DNA from: an uncultured Peptococcaceae bacterium
Lineage (GTDB): Bacteria; Bacillota; Peptococcia; Peptococcales; Peptococcaceae
Length of the DNA stretch: 64,000 bases
Assembly: GCA_902492275.1 (NCBI GenBank)
Contig: CABUKW010000003.1
Span: forward strand, 6,852-70,851
Reading direction: 5' to 3'
In this document: positions 40,016 through 48,886 of the stretch, piece by piece
How the letters are laid out: each line of letters starts with the position of its first letter
Numbering within the stretch: the stretch's first letter is position 1
Notes under the pieces: model-generated
The model's input: only the letters and a program-made list of their open reading frames with translations
Databases searched by the model: none
Told to the model about the DNA's origin: nothing
Translations under genes and position numbers: made by a program

Positions 40016-40429
40016 ATGAGCATTATCAGTAATTATTCAGGCTATGGTGTTACTTCAAAAGAAGATATTGATTCGTTAACAGTCCGCAGTAAACGATGTG
40101 TTTGCAAAAAATGCGGAGGTCCGTTAACGACAAGTCTTATGATTTATGACATTTACGGAGGGTCTGGAGTAGAGTTATATTGTCCTAAATGTCAACAAAG
40201 TGAATTTGGGATAGAGCCGGAAATTTATGAAATGGCGCAGTATTATGTAGAGAACTTTCAGTTTAATTATTTTTTAGATATGGAAGAGAATGATCTGAAC
40301 GAACAATTGAACATTGCAAAAGTAGCAGACATGTTAAGTTGGATACTGAAAAATCTTGGCTTATTAGATGGAAACGGGTTGAAAGAATTGATTCCCGATT
40401 ACAGATTTTACGAACGGTTGCACCGTTGA
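40016..40429 (+). CDS. Small zinc-ribbon protein of unknown function
   Basis: A 137-residue protein. KRCVCKKCGGPLTTSLMIYDIYGGSGVELYCPKC carries a CxxC..CxxC zinc ribbon (about residues 25-58). The C-terminal half is helical (YEMAQYYVENFQFNYFLDMEEN, LNIAKVADMLSWILKNLGLL). I chose the ATG at 40016, with GGAGG 8 bases upstream; ATG 40001 is part of that SD. It lies between the ABC ATPase and the SLC13 permease in the same operon direction. I do not recognise the family. Confidence 0.65.
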   Translation: MSIISNYSGYGVTSKEDIDSLTVRSKRCVCKKCGGPLTTSLMIYDIYGGSGVELYCPKCQQSEFGIEPEIYEMAQYYVENFQFNYFLDMEENDLNEQLNIAKVADMLSWILKNLGLLDGNGLKELIPDYRFYERLHR

Positions 40430-40498
40430 ATTAAAAAAATCAATTTTAAAAATAGATATGAGGGTTGTTTGATTTGGTTGTTAGTAAGGGGGAGATTT

Positions 40499-41986
40499 AT
40501 GGTTGCAGAAGTTCAAATAAAAACCAATAATTTGAAAAAATATATTCACCCGTGTATTGTTATATTTTTTATGCTAATCGGACATGTTATTCCGGCTCCT
40601 GAACCAGTTACACCTTTGGGCATACAGGTTCTATGTACATTTGTTGGCATGATTTGGGGTTGGAGTACTTGTAGCATGTTGTGGCCGAGTTTATTAGGCG
40701 TCGTTATGCTGGGATTTACCGAGTATACGGCAACGCCGGAAACCGCTTTGGGATTATTATTGACGAATACTACTTTTATAGCGTCATTGGTTGGCTTTAT
40801 TTTATTTGCCTATATCAATGAGACAAACTTGTTAGATGTTGTGGCAACCTGGTTAGTTACAAGAAAATTTGCAGCGGGTAAGCCGTGGGTATTTATGACA
40901 TTTTTATTTTTCGCCCTAGCAGTTGTTGCTCCTTTTATCGGGAATCCGATTTTGTTAATTATTTTGGGTATGAGTTTTGTTGGTCCGGTGTTAAAGAAAA
41001 TGGGCTATACGAAGAATGATGCGTTGCCAACTTACATGATGCTTGGAATTTCTTTGAGCGGCTTATTTTCTGTGTGGCCATTCTTTATGCCAGGATCGAT
41101 TTATACGAGAGGGATTATTTCAACTGCAGTTGGTGGTGCAATGATTACAGGGTTCCAATATACTATGTGTATTGTAATCCCGATGGTATTTTCTCTTGTG
41201 TTGTTCTTGTTATCGGGAAAATTTGTTGTTCGGATTGATACGAAAAGGTTTCAAGAAGGATCACAGGTATTGTTAGAGACTGGCGATGGAAACAAAATTA
41301 CGTTAAATTCAAATCAAAAGCACGGAGCAATTGTGTTGGCAGTATTCTGTATTGCGATGTTAATTCCTTCTGTCTTACCTGCAAGCTGGGCATTTACAGC
41401 TATATTTAGTAAAGCGGGAATTGTCGGTGTTTGTGTAATCTTAACAGTAGCGATTCTGATTTTATGTAAAGAAGATGGAGAGCCGTTTGCTAATTTTACA
41501 AAATTAATGTCCGGTGTCAGTTGGGACATGGTCATGCTGACCGGTGGTATTATGGTAATTGCAGCGGCATTGATTTCTGAAGGAACAGGGATCATTGCAT
41601 TTCTATCCGCAATTGTCATTCCGATGTTGAGTAAAATGTCGCTGGTCGCTTTTGTAATAGCAGTGTGTTTGATTATGTGTATTATGAGCCAGTTTTCTAT
41701 GAACATGGTGCTGCAAATGGTATTTGCTCCGATTTTGGCTCCAATCTTGGCCGCGGCTGGGTATAATCCAATGATTGCGGTCATGGCAGTATATTTTGGT
41801 ACGCAATGGGCATATTTAGCTCCATCTGGCAGCATGATGGCTGCGATGGTATTTGGAAACACGGAATGGGTGGATAAGAAGCAACTTTATAAAATATGTG
41901 TTCCGTGGATTATATTTTCTATTATAATGTCTATAGTCGTAAGCTTGACTTTCCCTGATATATTTTGTGGGAATCTGATTCTTTAG
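40499..41986 (+). CDS. SLC13/DASS-family anion:Na+ symporter
   Basis: A 495-residue, roughly 12-helix permease of the divalent anion:sodium symporter type. Typical features are the opening helix KYIHPCIVIFFMLIGHVIPAPEPVTPLGIQVL, a first repeat with FIGNPILLIILGMSF, and the second-half region SWDMVMLTGGIMVIAAALISEGTG, followed by SQFSMNMVLQMVFAP and LAPSGSMMAAMVFG. These re-entrant SN(T)-like segments bind Na+ and substrate. AAGGGGGAG is 4-5 bases before the ATG. It probably imports a dicarboxylate or sulfonate used by the block. Confidence 0.82.
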   Translation: MVAEVQIKTNNLKKYIHPCIVIFFMLIGHVIPAPEPVTPLGIQVLCTFVGMIWGWSTCSMLWPSLLGVVMLGFTEYTATPETALGLLLTNTTFIASLVGFILFAYINETNLLDVVATWLVTRKFAAGKPWVFMTFLFFALAVVAPFIGNPILLIILGMSFVGPVLKKMGYTKNDALPTYMMLGISLSGLFSVWPFFMPGSIYTRGIISTAVGGAMITGFQYTMCIVIPMVFSLVLFLLSGKFVVRIDTKRFQEGSQVLLETGDGNKITLNSNQKHGAIVLAVFCIAMLIPSVLPASWAFTAIFSKAGIVGVCVILTVAILILCKEDGEPFANFTKLMSGVSWDMVMLTGGIMVIAAALISEGTGIIAFLSAIVIPMLSKMSLVAFVIAVCLIMCIMSQFSMNMVLQMVFAPILAPILAAAGYNPMIAVMAVYFGTQWAYLAPSGSMMAAMVFGNTEWVDKKQLYKICVPWIIFSIIMSIVVSLTFPDIFCGNLIL

Positions 41987-42022
41987 GTGTATTATGCTAT
42001 CCTGAATTTTTAAGATTACAAT

Positions 42023-42062
42023 AAAACGCGGTTTCTTTATTTTAAAGATAACCGCGTTTTGT
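42023..42062. terminator. Bidirectional terminator
   Basis: AAAACGCGGTT and AACCGCGTTTT with an AT-rich loop, between the convergent SLC13 and MFS genes. Confidence 0.9.
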
Positions 42063-42064
42063 AG

Positions 42065-43468
42065 TTATATTGTACTTTTACTCATTTCTGCTTTACTGCG
42101 GAAAAATTTCAGTGCAATGGGGATAATGGCGAGCAATAGCAAACAGGATACCGTCATCATTAGATTGGTGGTGGAGGTATAGGCGAACGCCAGGCTTTCC
42201 GGTGAAGAATCGGTAACGGCTGCGATACGCAAATCGGCAATATTACCGGCGACACCTACAATGAGCGCATTCAACATTTGATGGAACCAGTTGGTCAATG
42301 ACGATGCATGACCTGATAATTCCGGCGGTACGCTGGACATTTGCGCGTTGGTAGCTACCAAATTGATGGCGCCCATACCGCAGGAGCGCACGCACATAGC
42401 TAAAATAATGAATAAGATGGGTGTAGTAGGTACGGCAGTTAAGAATGGTGCAGAGCCTATCAATAAAATGATAATACCCAGTACCATCAGATTTTTTTCG
42501 CCCAATTTAGGATAAAAGGCAGTAGCAATTGGCATAATGATAATGGCAATTAAAGAAGTTGGCAGCATAATCATGCCGGTTGCCAGTGGTGATACACCTA
42601 AGCCGCTTTGCAGGAACAGCGGCATCAAAAATGTAATCATATATAATGCAATGGAATTCATGCCGCCGGCGATTAACGCTGCGACGTAACGGCGGAATTT
42701 TAAGACACTCAAGTTCAGCAGGGTGTCAGAACGGTTGTGGCTGCGGATGATATAAGCGGCCAGACAGGCGAGACCCAGAAAAATGCCAAGCAGTAATTTC
42801 AAGGAGAAGCCCCAATTGGACAAATTGCTGAAGGTAAACAGTAAGATTAAACTGCCCATAGAAGTTAGTGCCAGGCCAGGGAAATCTAGGCGCGCATTGC
42901 TTTTGCTGGTGTCTTTCTGCAATAGCTTTAATGTCAAAAACAGTGCCAGCACGATAAAAGGAATATTGAACAAAAGTAAAAATCGCCAATCGGCTACACT
43001 GAGAATAATACCAGAGAGTACCGATGGCAGCATACCGCCTACCATATTGGCCATTCCCCAGGTGCTGGCGGCTTGGGCTTGCTGACTGGCAGGTAAGGCC
43101 TGGTATAGCATCGCCAATGATAGCGGCGATAAAAGGCCGCCTGTCAGCCCTAGGAAAAAGCGAGCCACAATTAATAGTTCAATGCACCAAGCCAATGCAC
43201 CGACAATAGAGAGCGCTAAGACGCAGCAAAGTGCCAAACAAAAAATGCGTTTGTAACCGAAGCGGTCACCTAAAAATCCGGCGGCGGGAATAATCATGCC
43301 GGCAGCCAACATGTATCCAGAAGTGAGCCACTGTACCGTGGCTAACGGCGCATCAAAATAGGACATCATAGTTGGCAGCGCTACATTAAACATGGTAATG
43401 TTGAGTGTGCCGATGACAGCGCCTAAACCTAATGTAAGCAGGAGTAAAAATGTGTGTGCTTGTTTCAA
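42065..43468 (-). CDS. MFS drug transporter (DHA2/EmrB-QacA type)
   Basis: A 467-residue, 14-helix major facilitator antiporter. Motif A is GFLGDRFGYKRIF, motif C-like is GLTGGLLSPLSLAML with VGGMLPSVLSGIIL, and motif D1 is LNITMFNVALPTM near the start. These identify the H+-coupled drug efflux DHA2 family. The start is TTG 43468, with AAGGGAT upstream. Length is normal for the family. No regulator is directly adjacent, and the substrate range is unknown. Confidence 0.92.
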   Translation of the reverse strand: MKQAHTFLLLLTLGLGAVIGTLNITMFNVALPTMMSYFDAPLATVQWLTSGYMLAAGMIIPAAGFLGDRFGYKRIFCLALCCVLALSIVGALAWCIELLIVARFFLGLTGGLLSPLSLAMLYQALPASQQAQAASTWGMANMVGGMLPSVLSGIILSVADWRFLLLFNIPFIVLALFLTLKLLQKDTSKSNARLDFPGLALTSMGSLILLFTFSNLSNWGFSLKLLLGIFLGLACLAAYIIRSHNRSDTLLNLSVLKFRRYVAALIAGGMNSIALYMITFLMPLFLQSGLGVSPLATGMIMLPTSLIAIIIMPIATAFYPKLGEKNLMVLGIIILLIGSAPFLTAVPTTPILFIILAMCVRSCGMGAINLVATNAQMSSVPPELSGHASSLTNWFHQMLNALIVGVAGNIADLRIAAVTDSSPESLAFAYTSTTNLMMTVSCLLLLAIIPIALKFFRSKAEMSKSTI

Positions 43469-43689
43469 AATAAATCCCTTCTTTGTGTAGTAATTTTATG
43501 ATTCAGGTAATTTACTTTTTATGATAACAGTCTATAAGAAAATATTGTAACAGAAAAAAATTTCATCGAAATTTTATAAGGTACAAAAAATATGTGTGAC
43601 AAGTAATATTTTATTTTGTAATGAGGAATGAAGATGGAGCCGTTATGGATGGAGTTGTAGTAATGGTGACCATCACAAAAATAACAAAC

Positions 43690-43740
43690 AAATAAAAATA
43701 TTCCGCATGACAATAACTTCATGCGGAATATTTTTATTTG
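43690..43740 (-). terminator. Terminator of the DegV gene
   Basis: AAATATTCCGCATG / CATGCGGAATATTT with A- and T-runs on both sides. It overlaps the last codons of the DegV gene. Confidence 0.9.
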
Positions 43741-44570
43741 GTGATATAGGCAAAGCCAATGGCGCCAGGGCCAATGTGGGTGCCGACTGTACTGCCTAAA
43801 TCGCAGTAAAGATAGTCATTGTTTGGCAGGAATGCATCTAAAGCTTGCACCATTTCGTCGCGGCCTTCCAGGTTGACAGAGTGGGAGAAGACAACGGGAT
43901 AGCGTTCATCGGCGGGCTCCTTTTCTAAATGCTGCGCCATCCAGCGGAGCGCTGCTTTGTGACCGCGCACTTTGCCGACAACTTCTACTCTTCCGTTTAT
44001 CAGGGAAATGATTGGTGTAATACCTAAAATTCCACCGATTTTAGCGGTAGCTGCAGAAACACGGCCACCCATTTGCAGATATTTCATCGTTTTCATGCAA
44101 GCAATTAAGCAGATTCTTTCGTTTAACGCAGTAAGCTGTTCCGCTATTTGCTGAGCGGGTAAGCCTTGTTCCCGCAAACGCACCGCAATTTGCACCAGCA
44201 GATGTTGGCCTAATGCGGCATTTAGGCTGTCTACCAGATAAATCTTATCCGTTTGCAGCATTTGTTTGGCCGTTAGTGCAGATTGATAGGTGCCGCTGAG
44301 TTGACTGGACAAAAGAATCATAACAATTTCATCGCCGGCTTCCAGATATGGCTGAAAGGTCTGACAAAATTGAAATGGCGTGATTTGCGATGTGGTTGGC
44401 AATTTATCAACAGTTTCCAATTTGTTATAAAATTCAGTCACCGATAAATTTTGCCGGTCCAGGTATTCGGTTTCACCAAACGAGATGTGAATGGGGATAA
44501 CATCCACTTGTAGTTGCGCGGCGGCTTCTAAATCTAAATCACCGCTGCTGTCAGTTATGATACGAATCAA
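43734..44570 (-). CDS. DegV-family fatty-acid-binding protein
   Basis: A 278-residue DegV protein that binds a fatty acid, as the FakB subunit of fatty acid kinase does. The pattern starts IRIITDSSGDLDLEAAAQL, then VIPIHISFGETEY, QITPFQFCQTF and VMILLSSQLSGTYQSA. Ligand-binding LVDSLNAALGQ and the end STVGTHIGPGAIGFAYI fit as well. TTG 44570 is the start, with GGAGG 7 bases upstream. The partner FakA kinase is not in the window. Confidence 0.93.
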   Translation of the reverse strand: MIRIITDSSGDLDLEAAAQLQVDVIPIHISFGETEYLDRQNLSVTEFYNKLETVDKLPTTSQITPFQFCQTFQPYLEAGDEIVMILLSSQLSGTYQSALTAKQMLQTDKIYLVDSLNAALGQHLLVQIAVRLREQGLPAQQIAEQLTALNERICLIACMKTMKYLQMGGRVSAATAKIGGILGITPIISLINGRVEVVGKVRGHKAALRWMAQHLEKEPADERYPVVFSHSVNLEGRDEMVQALDAFLPNNDYLYCDLGSTVGTHIGPGAIGFAYITK

Positions 44571-44856
44571 AATAAAACCTCCGATATATATTTCTACTGC
44601 GTTCAATTTGTTGTTTCATCCGATATCCCCAACCTATCGGCCAAGACAGTGCAAAAAATTTTGCGGCAGCAGAAAAAGGATATAAAAGTAATAATAATCA
44701 ATATATTTCCTAAGTGTCAACTGTCATGTATAAATTTTTGCAGTTTGTAACTAAATCAAAAAAATATTTATACAGAAACCTAAAAGACAATGGTTTATTT
44801 CTTTTTTGTGATATCGTAAAATAAAAAGCAGACTTTTTGACGGGGGATTTTGTGAT

Positions 44857-47481
44857 ATGGGGAATAAAAAAGAAAGCAGAGGGAAAACAAGCTTATCAAA
44901 TATTTTTCAAATTTACCGCCGTGATTGGAAAAACATTTTGCACAATCCGGTAGCATTGTTGATTGTGGCGGGGCTGTTGGTGTTGCCATCTTTATATGCT
45001 TGGGTCAATTTGGTAGCATGTTGGGATCCATATGGGAATACCAATGGTATTAAAGTAGCCGTGGTCAATTTGGATAAAGGCGTCACGCTGGAGGGCAATG
45101 CTATCAATGCCGGTGATGAGATTGTGAAAAATTTGCAGGGCAATGATGCCATAGGCTGGCAGTTTGTAGAGGAAGATGACGCCGAATATGGGCTTACCCA
45201 TGACCGCTATTATGCAATGCTGGAAATTCCAGAAGATTTTACGGAGCAGCTTGTCAACGTATTGGATGGCAATTATCAGAAGCCGCAAATTATTTATCGG
45301 GTGAATGAAAAAAGCAACGCCATTGCGCCCAAAATTACGGATACCGGTGCGAAAACAGTAACCAACGAGGTCAGCAAAGCCATTTTAGAAGTGGTGGATA
45401 AGGTTGTGTTCTCTATGGGCAATGATATGGGACAAGGCTTAGAGAGCAACGAGAGCAAAATTAAGCGATTGCGGGATATTGTGCTGACAGTGAATGACAA
45501 TTTTAATGAATTGGAAGCGGAGTTGGAAAAGGCGCAGGAAGGGCTTGCAACCGTAGAGGAATTGTTGGCGACTGCCAATGAATCAATACCGTTAATGGAG
45601 GATGGCATTGGTCAACTGCAGGATTTTTCGGCTCAGAGCGATAGTCTGTTAGGCGATGCGGAGCAATTTCGGACCGACGGCGTGGCCTATATTGGCGATA
45701 AATTTGGCCAGTGTCAGCAATTGGTGGATGAAACGCAGGCATTATTGCAGGAAACGCGAACAAAGCTGAACAGCACAGTGGATTTGGTGCGGGAAATACC
45801 GCCGTTGCTGGAAAAGGCAGAGGCTTTGCAAGCTGCGTTAGAGGAGGTATTGCAGTGGCTGGAACAGCAGGATATTCAGGAGCCGGATTATGAAAAATGG
45901 CTGCAGCTATTGCAAGCAGCAGAGAGTGCTGCCGAAAAGCTGGTGGACGTATTGCAGCGGTTAGAGCAAAATCCAGAGCAGGTGCGGCAGGTGATTGTTG
46001 TTATGTATGATACAGCGGATGCAGCACTGCAGAAGCAGGAAAGGGCTTTGAAGTTGGTGGAGACAGAATTGCAGGCTTTGCTGGGGGCAGCGCAGACCGA
46101 AGAAGCAAAAGCGTTTTTAACACAAAAAATAGAGCAAACCCAACAGGCGCAGGCAGCGTTACAGACAACGATTGCAGATAACCAGAGCAAGCGGGAGGCA
46201 GTGGCTGCGATGGCGCCGGAAGAGGTTGCGGCTAAAATGGACTCGATTGTGCAGGAGGTAACGCAGGCGCAAGCTAAAGTGCGGGCGGTGGAAGCTCTGG
46301 TACAGAAGCTGCAAAATTCAGGCATCCGTGTGGAAACGATTTTGCAGGATTTGCGCGATGTAGATTCTATTTTGGGCAGAGGCATTGAGCAGGTACGTTC
46401 GTTGTTGGAAACAGCCGATAAGGCATTTGTACTGTCGGATGAAATTTTAGATACTGCTGAGGCAACTTTAGATGAAATTGAGCGGGCTATGCAGGAGATT
46501 ACGGCGCAATATGAAAATCGTTGGGCCGATATGCTGGATGGAATGTTTGCCGATTTATATCAAACTTTAGATGATTTGAATGAAGCTTTGGAGCGGGCCG
46601 ATGGCGCTGTTCCTAAAATCAGTGAGTTGCTGCAGCAGGCCGGCGATACAGAAACAAAGGGTGCAGATTTGCTAGCCCAGTTGAACCGTGCTGTTCCGGA
46701 GGCGAAAGCGGAGTTGGCGCGGCTCAGTCAAATTATGAATAAGTTCAGCGATAGCAATTTGGACACGTTGATCAGTTTATTGGAAAATGATACCGACGCA
46801 GCAGCCGATTATTTCTCCGGTCCGGTAGAGCTAAAAGAAGAAAGGCTGTATCACATGGACAATTACGGAACAGCTATGGCACCGTTTTATACGATTTTGT
46901 CCTTGTGGGTGGGGTGCTTGTTGTTAAGTGCTGTGCTTACCACGGAAGCCAAGCCGGTTGAAGCAGAACGGGCGAATACAATGATGGAAGAATATTTCGG
47001 CAAGATGCTGACGTTTTTGACGATAGGGATTGGTCAGTCCTTGATTGTTGCTTTGGGCGATAAATTCATATTGGGTGTGACGGTTGTCGATTTGCCATTG
47101 TTTTTAGGTGTCAGCGTTTTTGCTTCTATCATATTTATGCTGATAGTTTACAGCTTGGTGTCCATTTTAGGTGTGGTAGGCAAAGCGGCCTGTGTTATTT
47201 TGTTGGTATTCCAGATTGCTGGTGCAGGCGGGACGTTCCCGGTGGAAGTGATGCCGGAGTTTTACCAGATTATTCAGCCGTATCTGCCGTTTACTTATGC
47301 CATTGGCGCTATGCGGGAAGCTGTCGCAGGACCGGCGGCAGAAAGCCTGTGGTACGATTTCTGGCATCTATTAATTTTTGGAGCTATGGGGCTGGCAATT
47401 GGAATGTTGCTGAAAAAGCCGCTGCATCCGTTGATGGAATGGTTTAACCGGAAGTTTAAAGAGAGCGGTATTAGTGAATAA
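44857..47481 (+). CDS. YhgE/Pip-family membrane protein
   Basis: An 874-residue protein of the YhgE/Pip (phage infection protein) family, related to ABC-2-type permeases. One N-terminal helix (NPVALLIVAGLLVLPSLYAWVNL) is followed by the family motif GNTNGIKVAVVNLDKG and a very long helical, coiled-coil extracellular stalk (about 180-640). A C-terminal block of about five or six helices follows (from TMAPFYTILSLWVGCLLL-like sequence to HLLIFGAMGLAIGML). In the family it is a phage receptor or wall/lipid export component. The upstream GGGGG is 12 bases away, a weak spacing. Confidence 0.9.
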   Translation: MGNKKESRGKTSLSNIFQIYRRDWKNILHNPVALLIVAGLLVLPSLYAWVNLVACWDPYGNTNGIKVAVVNLDKGVTLEGNAINAGDEIVKNLQGNDAIGWQFVEEDDAEYGLTHDRYYAMLEIPEDFTEQLVNVLDGNYQKPQIIYRVNEKSNAIAPKITDTGAKTVTNEVSKAILEVVDKVVFSMGNDMGQGLESNESKIKRLRDIVLTVNDNFNELEAELEKAQEGLATVEELLATANESIPLMEDGIGQLQDFSAQSDSLLGDAEQFRTDGVAYIGDKFGQCQQLVDETQALLQETRTKLNSTVDLVREIPPLLEKAEALQAALEEVLQWLEQQDIQEPDYEKWLQLLQAAESAAEKLVDVLQRLEQNPEQVRQVIVVMYDTADAALQKQERALKLVETELQALLGAAQTEEAKAFLTQKIEQTQQAQAALQTTIADNQSKREAVAAMAPEEVAAKMDSIVQEVTQAQAKVRAVEALVQKLQNSGIRVETILQDLRDVDSILGRGIEQVRSLLETADKAFVLSDEILDTAEATLDEIERAMQEITAQYENRWADMLDGMFADLYQTLDDLNEALERADGAVPKISELLQQAGDTETKGADLLAQLNRAVPEAKAELARLSQIMNKFSDSNLDTLISLLENDTDAAADYFSGPVELKEERLYHMDNYGTAMAPFYTILSLWVGCLLLSAVLTTEAKPVEAERANTMMEEYFGKMLTFLTIGIGQSLIVALGDKFILGVTVVDLPLFLGVSVFASIIFMLIVYSLVSILGVVGKAACVILLVFQIAGAGGTFPVEVMPEFYQIIQPYLPFTYAIGAMREAVAGPAAESLWYDFWHLLIFGAMGLAIGMLLKKPLHPLMEWFNRKFKESGISE

Positions 47482-47489
47482 GCACAGAG

Positions 47490-47749
47490 TTATCCACTGA
47501 CTGTGGATAACTCTGTGGATAATCCCTGAATATCGGTGAAAAAATTGTGAGTTTTTTGTTTGGTTGTCAGGAAAATAGAAGCGATGATTTCAAAAAAGTA
47601 AGTAGTCTAAATGATACCTTTCGCGGAAAATAATGAAAAGGAAGTCCGAAAACAAGCCTGTCTTCGGACTTCCTTTTTATTTTTCCAGCAAGAAAAAATC
47701 ATCCACCAATATCCACATTCTGCATAGATTTATGCACAAGTGTGGAGAA
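47490..47749. other. Cluster of DnaA boxes
   Basis: Three perfect 9-mers: TGTGGATAA at 47502 and 47514 (minus-strand TTATCCACA), and TTATGCACA at 47730. Near matches are TTATCCACT (47490), ATATCCACA (47709) and TGTGGAGAA (47741). The region is AT-rich and non-coding, with a terminator (47636) in the middle. It may be a DnaA titration/regulatory site or part of an origin. Confidence 0.65.
47636..47685. terminator. Terminator between YhgE and rhodanese genes
   Basis: AAAAGGAAGTCCGAA pairs with TTCGGACTTCCTTTTT and serves the convergent genes. Confidence 0.9.
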
Positions 47750-47757
47750 ATACTTCT

Positions 47758-48183
47758 TTATTGCGGTTTTCGCTTATAAAAAGTGGTCATACCGCCGATA
47801 TCGTGTACATCGGTAAACCCATGGGCGTAAAGCAGCTTTGTAGCCTGTTTGCTGCGAGTGCCGCTTTGACAATAAATTAAAATAGTTTTGTTGCGGTTGC
47901 CTAAAGTCTGGACCGCTTTCTTTTCTAAATCGTTTAACGGCAGATTGATGCTGTTAGGCAGATGACTGTAGGCAAATTCATCGGGTGTGCGCACGTCCAA
48001 TAAAGTTACTTTGCGGTTCCCCAGCAGCAGCGACCAGCCATCTGCCGGAGATAGAGAGCGATAAAGCACTTTTCCGTTTTTTTTCTTTTCGGCTGTTTGA
48101 AGCGGACGGCTGCTGCGCCAGCCAGTGAATAATAAAACGACAATGACGACCGCGAGAATGGGAATCCAATGTGAGAGTTCCAT
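47758..48183 (-). CDS. Membrane-anchored rhodanese-like protein
   Basis: A 141-residue protein with one N-terminal membrane helix (WIPILAVVIVVLLFTGW) and a rhodanese domain. The active-site loop is CQSGTRSKQ, with Cys near residue 112. TLLDVRTPDEFAYSHLPNSINLPL and GFTDVHDIGGMTTF are characteristic. It can carry a persulfide sulfur, probably at the membrane face. GGAG is 8 bases before the ATG. There is no linked sulfur gene, so the role is not clear. Confidence 0.92.
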   Translation of the reverse strand: MELSHWIPILAVVIVVLLFTGWRSSRPLQTAEKKKNGKVLYRSLSPADGWSLLLGNRKVTLLDVRTPDEFAYSHLPNSINLPLNDLEKKAVQTLGNRNKTILIYCQSGTRSKQATKLLYAHGFTDVHDIGGMTTFYKRKPQ

Positions 48184-48328
48184 GAAATCAACTCCGTTTG
48201 CAGAAATGTGGTTTTGTATTATGATGTACTATGCCACAGGAAAAATTTTTTGTCAAATTTTTTGAGTGATTTTTTAAAAAATAACGAATGTATATAATGA
48301 AAGATGTTTTAAGGGGGGAATGAGATTG

Positions 48329-48886
48329 ATGCAGAGCGAGGAACAGCAACTTTTGCAGCTGCTGTTGGAAAATCCAGAGCAAGGCTTGGCGAAAGCCATG
48401 AACCGATACGGTAAAACGGTGCATTGGATTGTGCTTAAAATATTGGGCGACGATGGGCGTTTAGAGGTCGAAGAATGCACAGCAGATGTATTTGTGCGAT
48501 TGTGGCAAAGCGCTGCGCGGTTTGATGGGACGCAGGGGACGTCGTTGGCTTCCTGGCTGTATGGAATTACCCGGCATACGGCGTTGGATTACCGCCGCAG
48601 ACAGCGTGGAATAAAGGCTTTGCCGCTAGAAGAAACAGATTTGAAGCTGGAGCTTAATTTGGAAGACATGTTAGCCCGTACACGCAACGAAGAGATTTTG
48701 CGCACTGTGATAGATGCTTTGCCAACACCGGAACGGGAGATTTTTATCTATCGTTACTTTTTGGAAATGTCTGTTAAGGAGATTGCTGCTCAACTCAATT
48801 TGTCAGTAAAGCAGGTAGAAAATAAATTATACCGCGGGCGGTTATCGCTACGGCGGCAATTGCTGGAGAAAGGGGTAGTTCGATGA
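48329..48886 (+). CDS. ECF-type sigma factor
   Basis: A 185-residue sigma-70-family factor with region 2 (KAMNRYGKTVHWIVLKIL, EECTADVFVRLWQSAARFDGTQG, SWLYGITRHTALDYRRRQR). Region 4 is LPTPEREIFIYRYFLEMSVKEIAAQLNLSVKQVENKLYRGR. It directs RNA polymerase to a small stress regulon. ATG 48329 has AAGGGGGG 10 bases upstream; a TTG at 48326 is also possible. It overlaps the next gene by four bases (ATGA), as usual for sigma and anti-sigma pairs. Confidence 0.93.
   Translation: MQSEEQQLLQLLLENPEQGLAKAMNRYGKTVHWIVLKILGDDGRLEVEECTADVFVRLWQSAARFDGTQGTSLASWLYGITRHTALDYRRRQRGIKALPLEETDLKLELNLEDMLARTRNEEILRTVIDALPTPEREIFIYRYFLEMSVKEIAAQLNLSVKQVENKLYRGRLSLRRQLLEKGVVR

Noticed and set aside
47490..47749. 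Calling this region oriC
   Set aside because: No dnaA or dnaN gene, no clear unwinding element next to ordered boxes, and GC skew could not be computed; kept only as a DnaA-box cluster.
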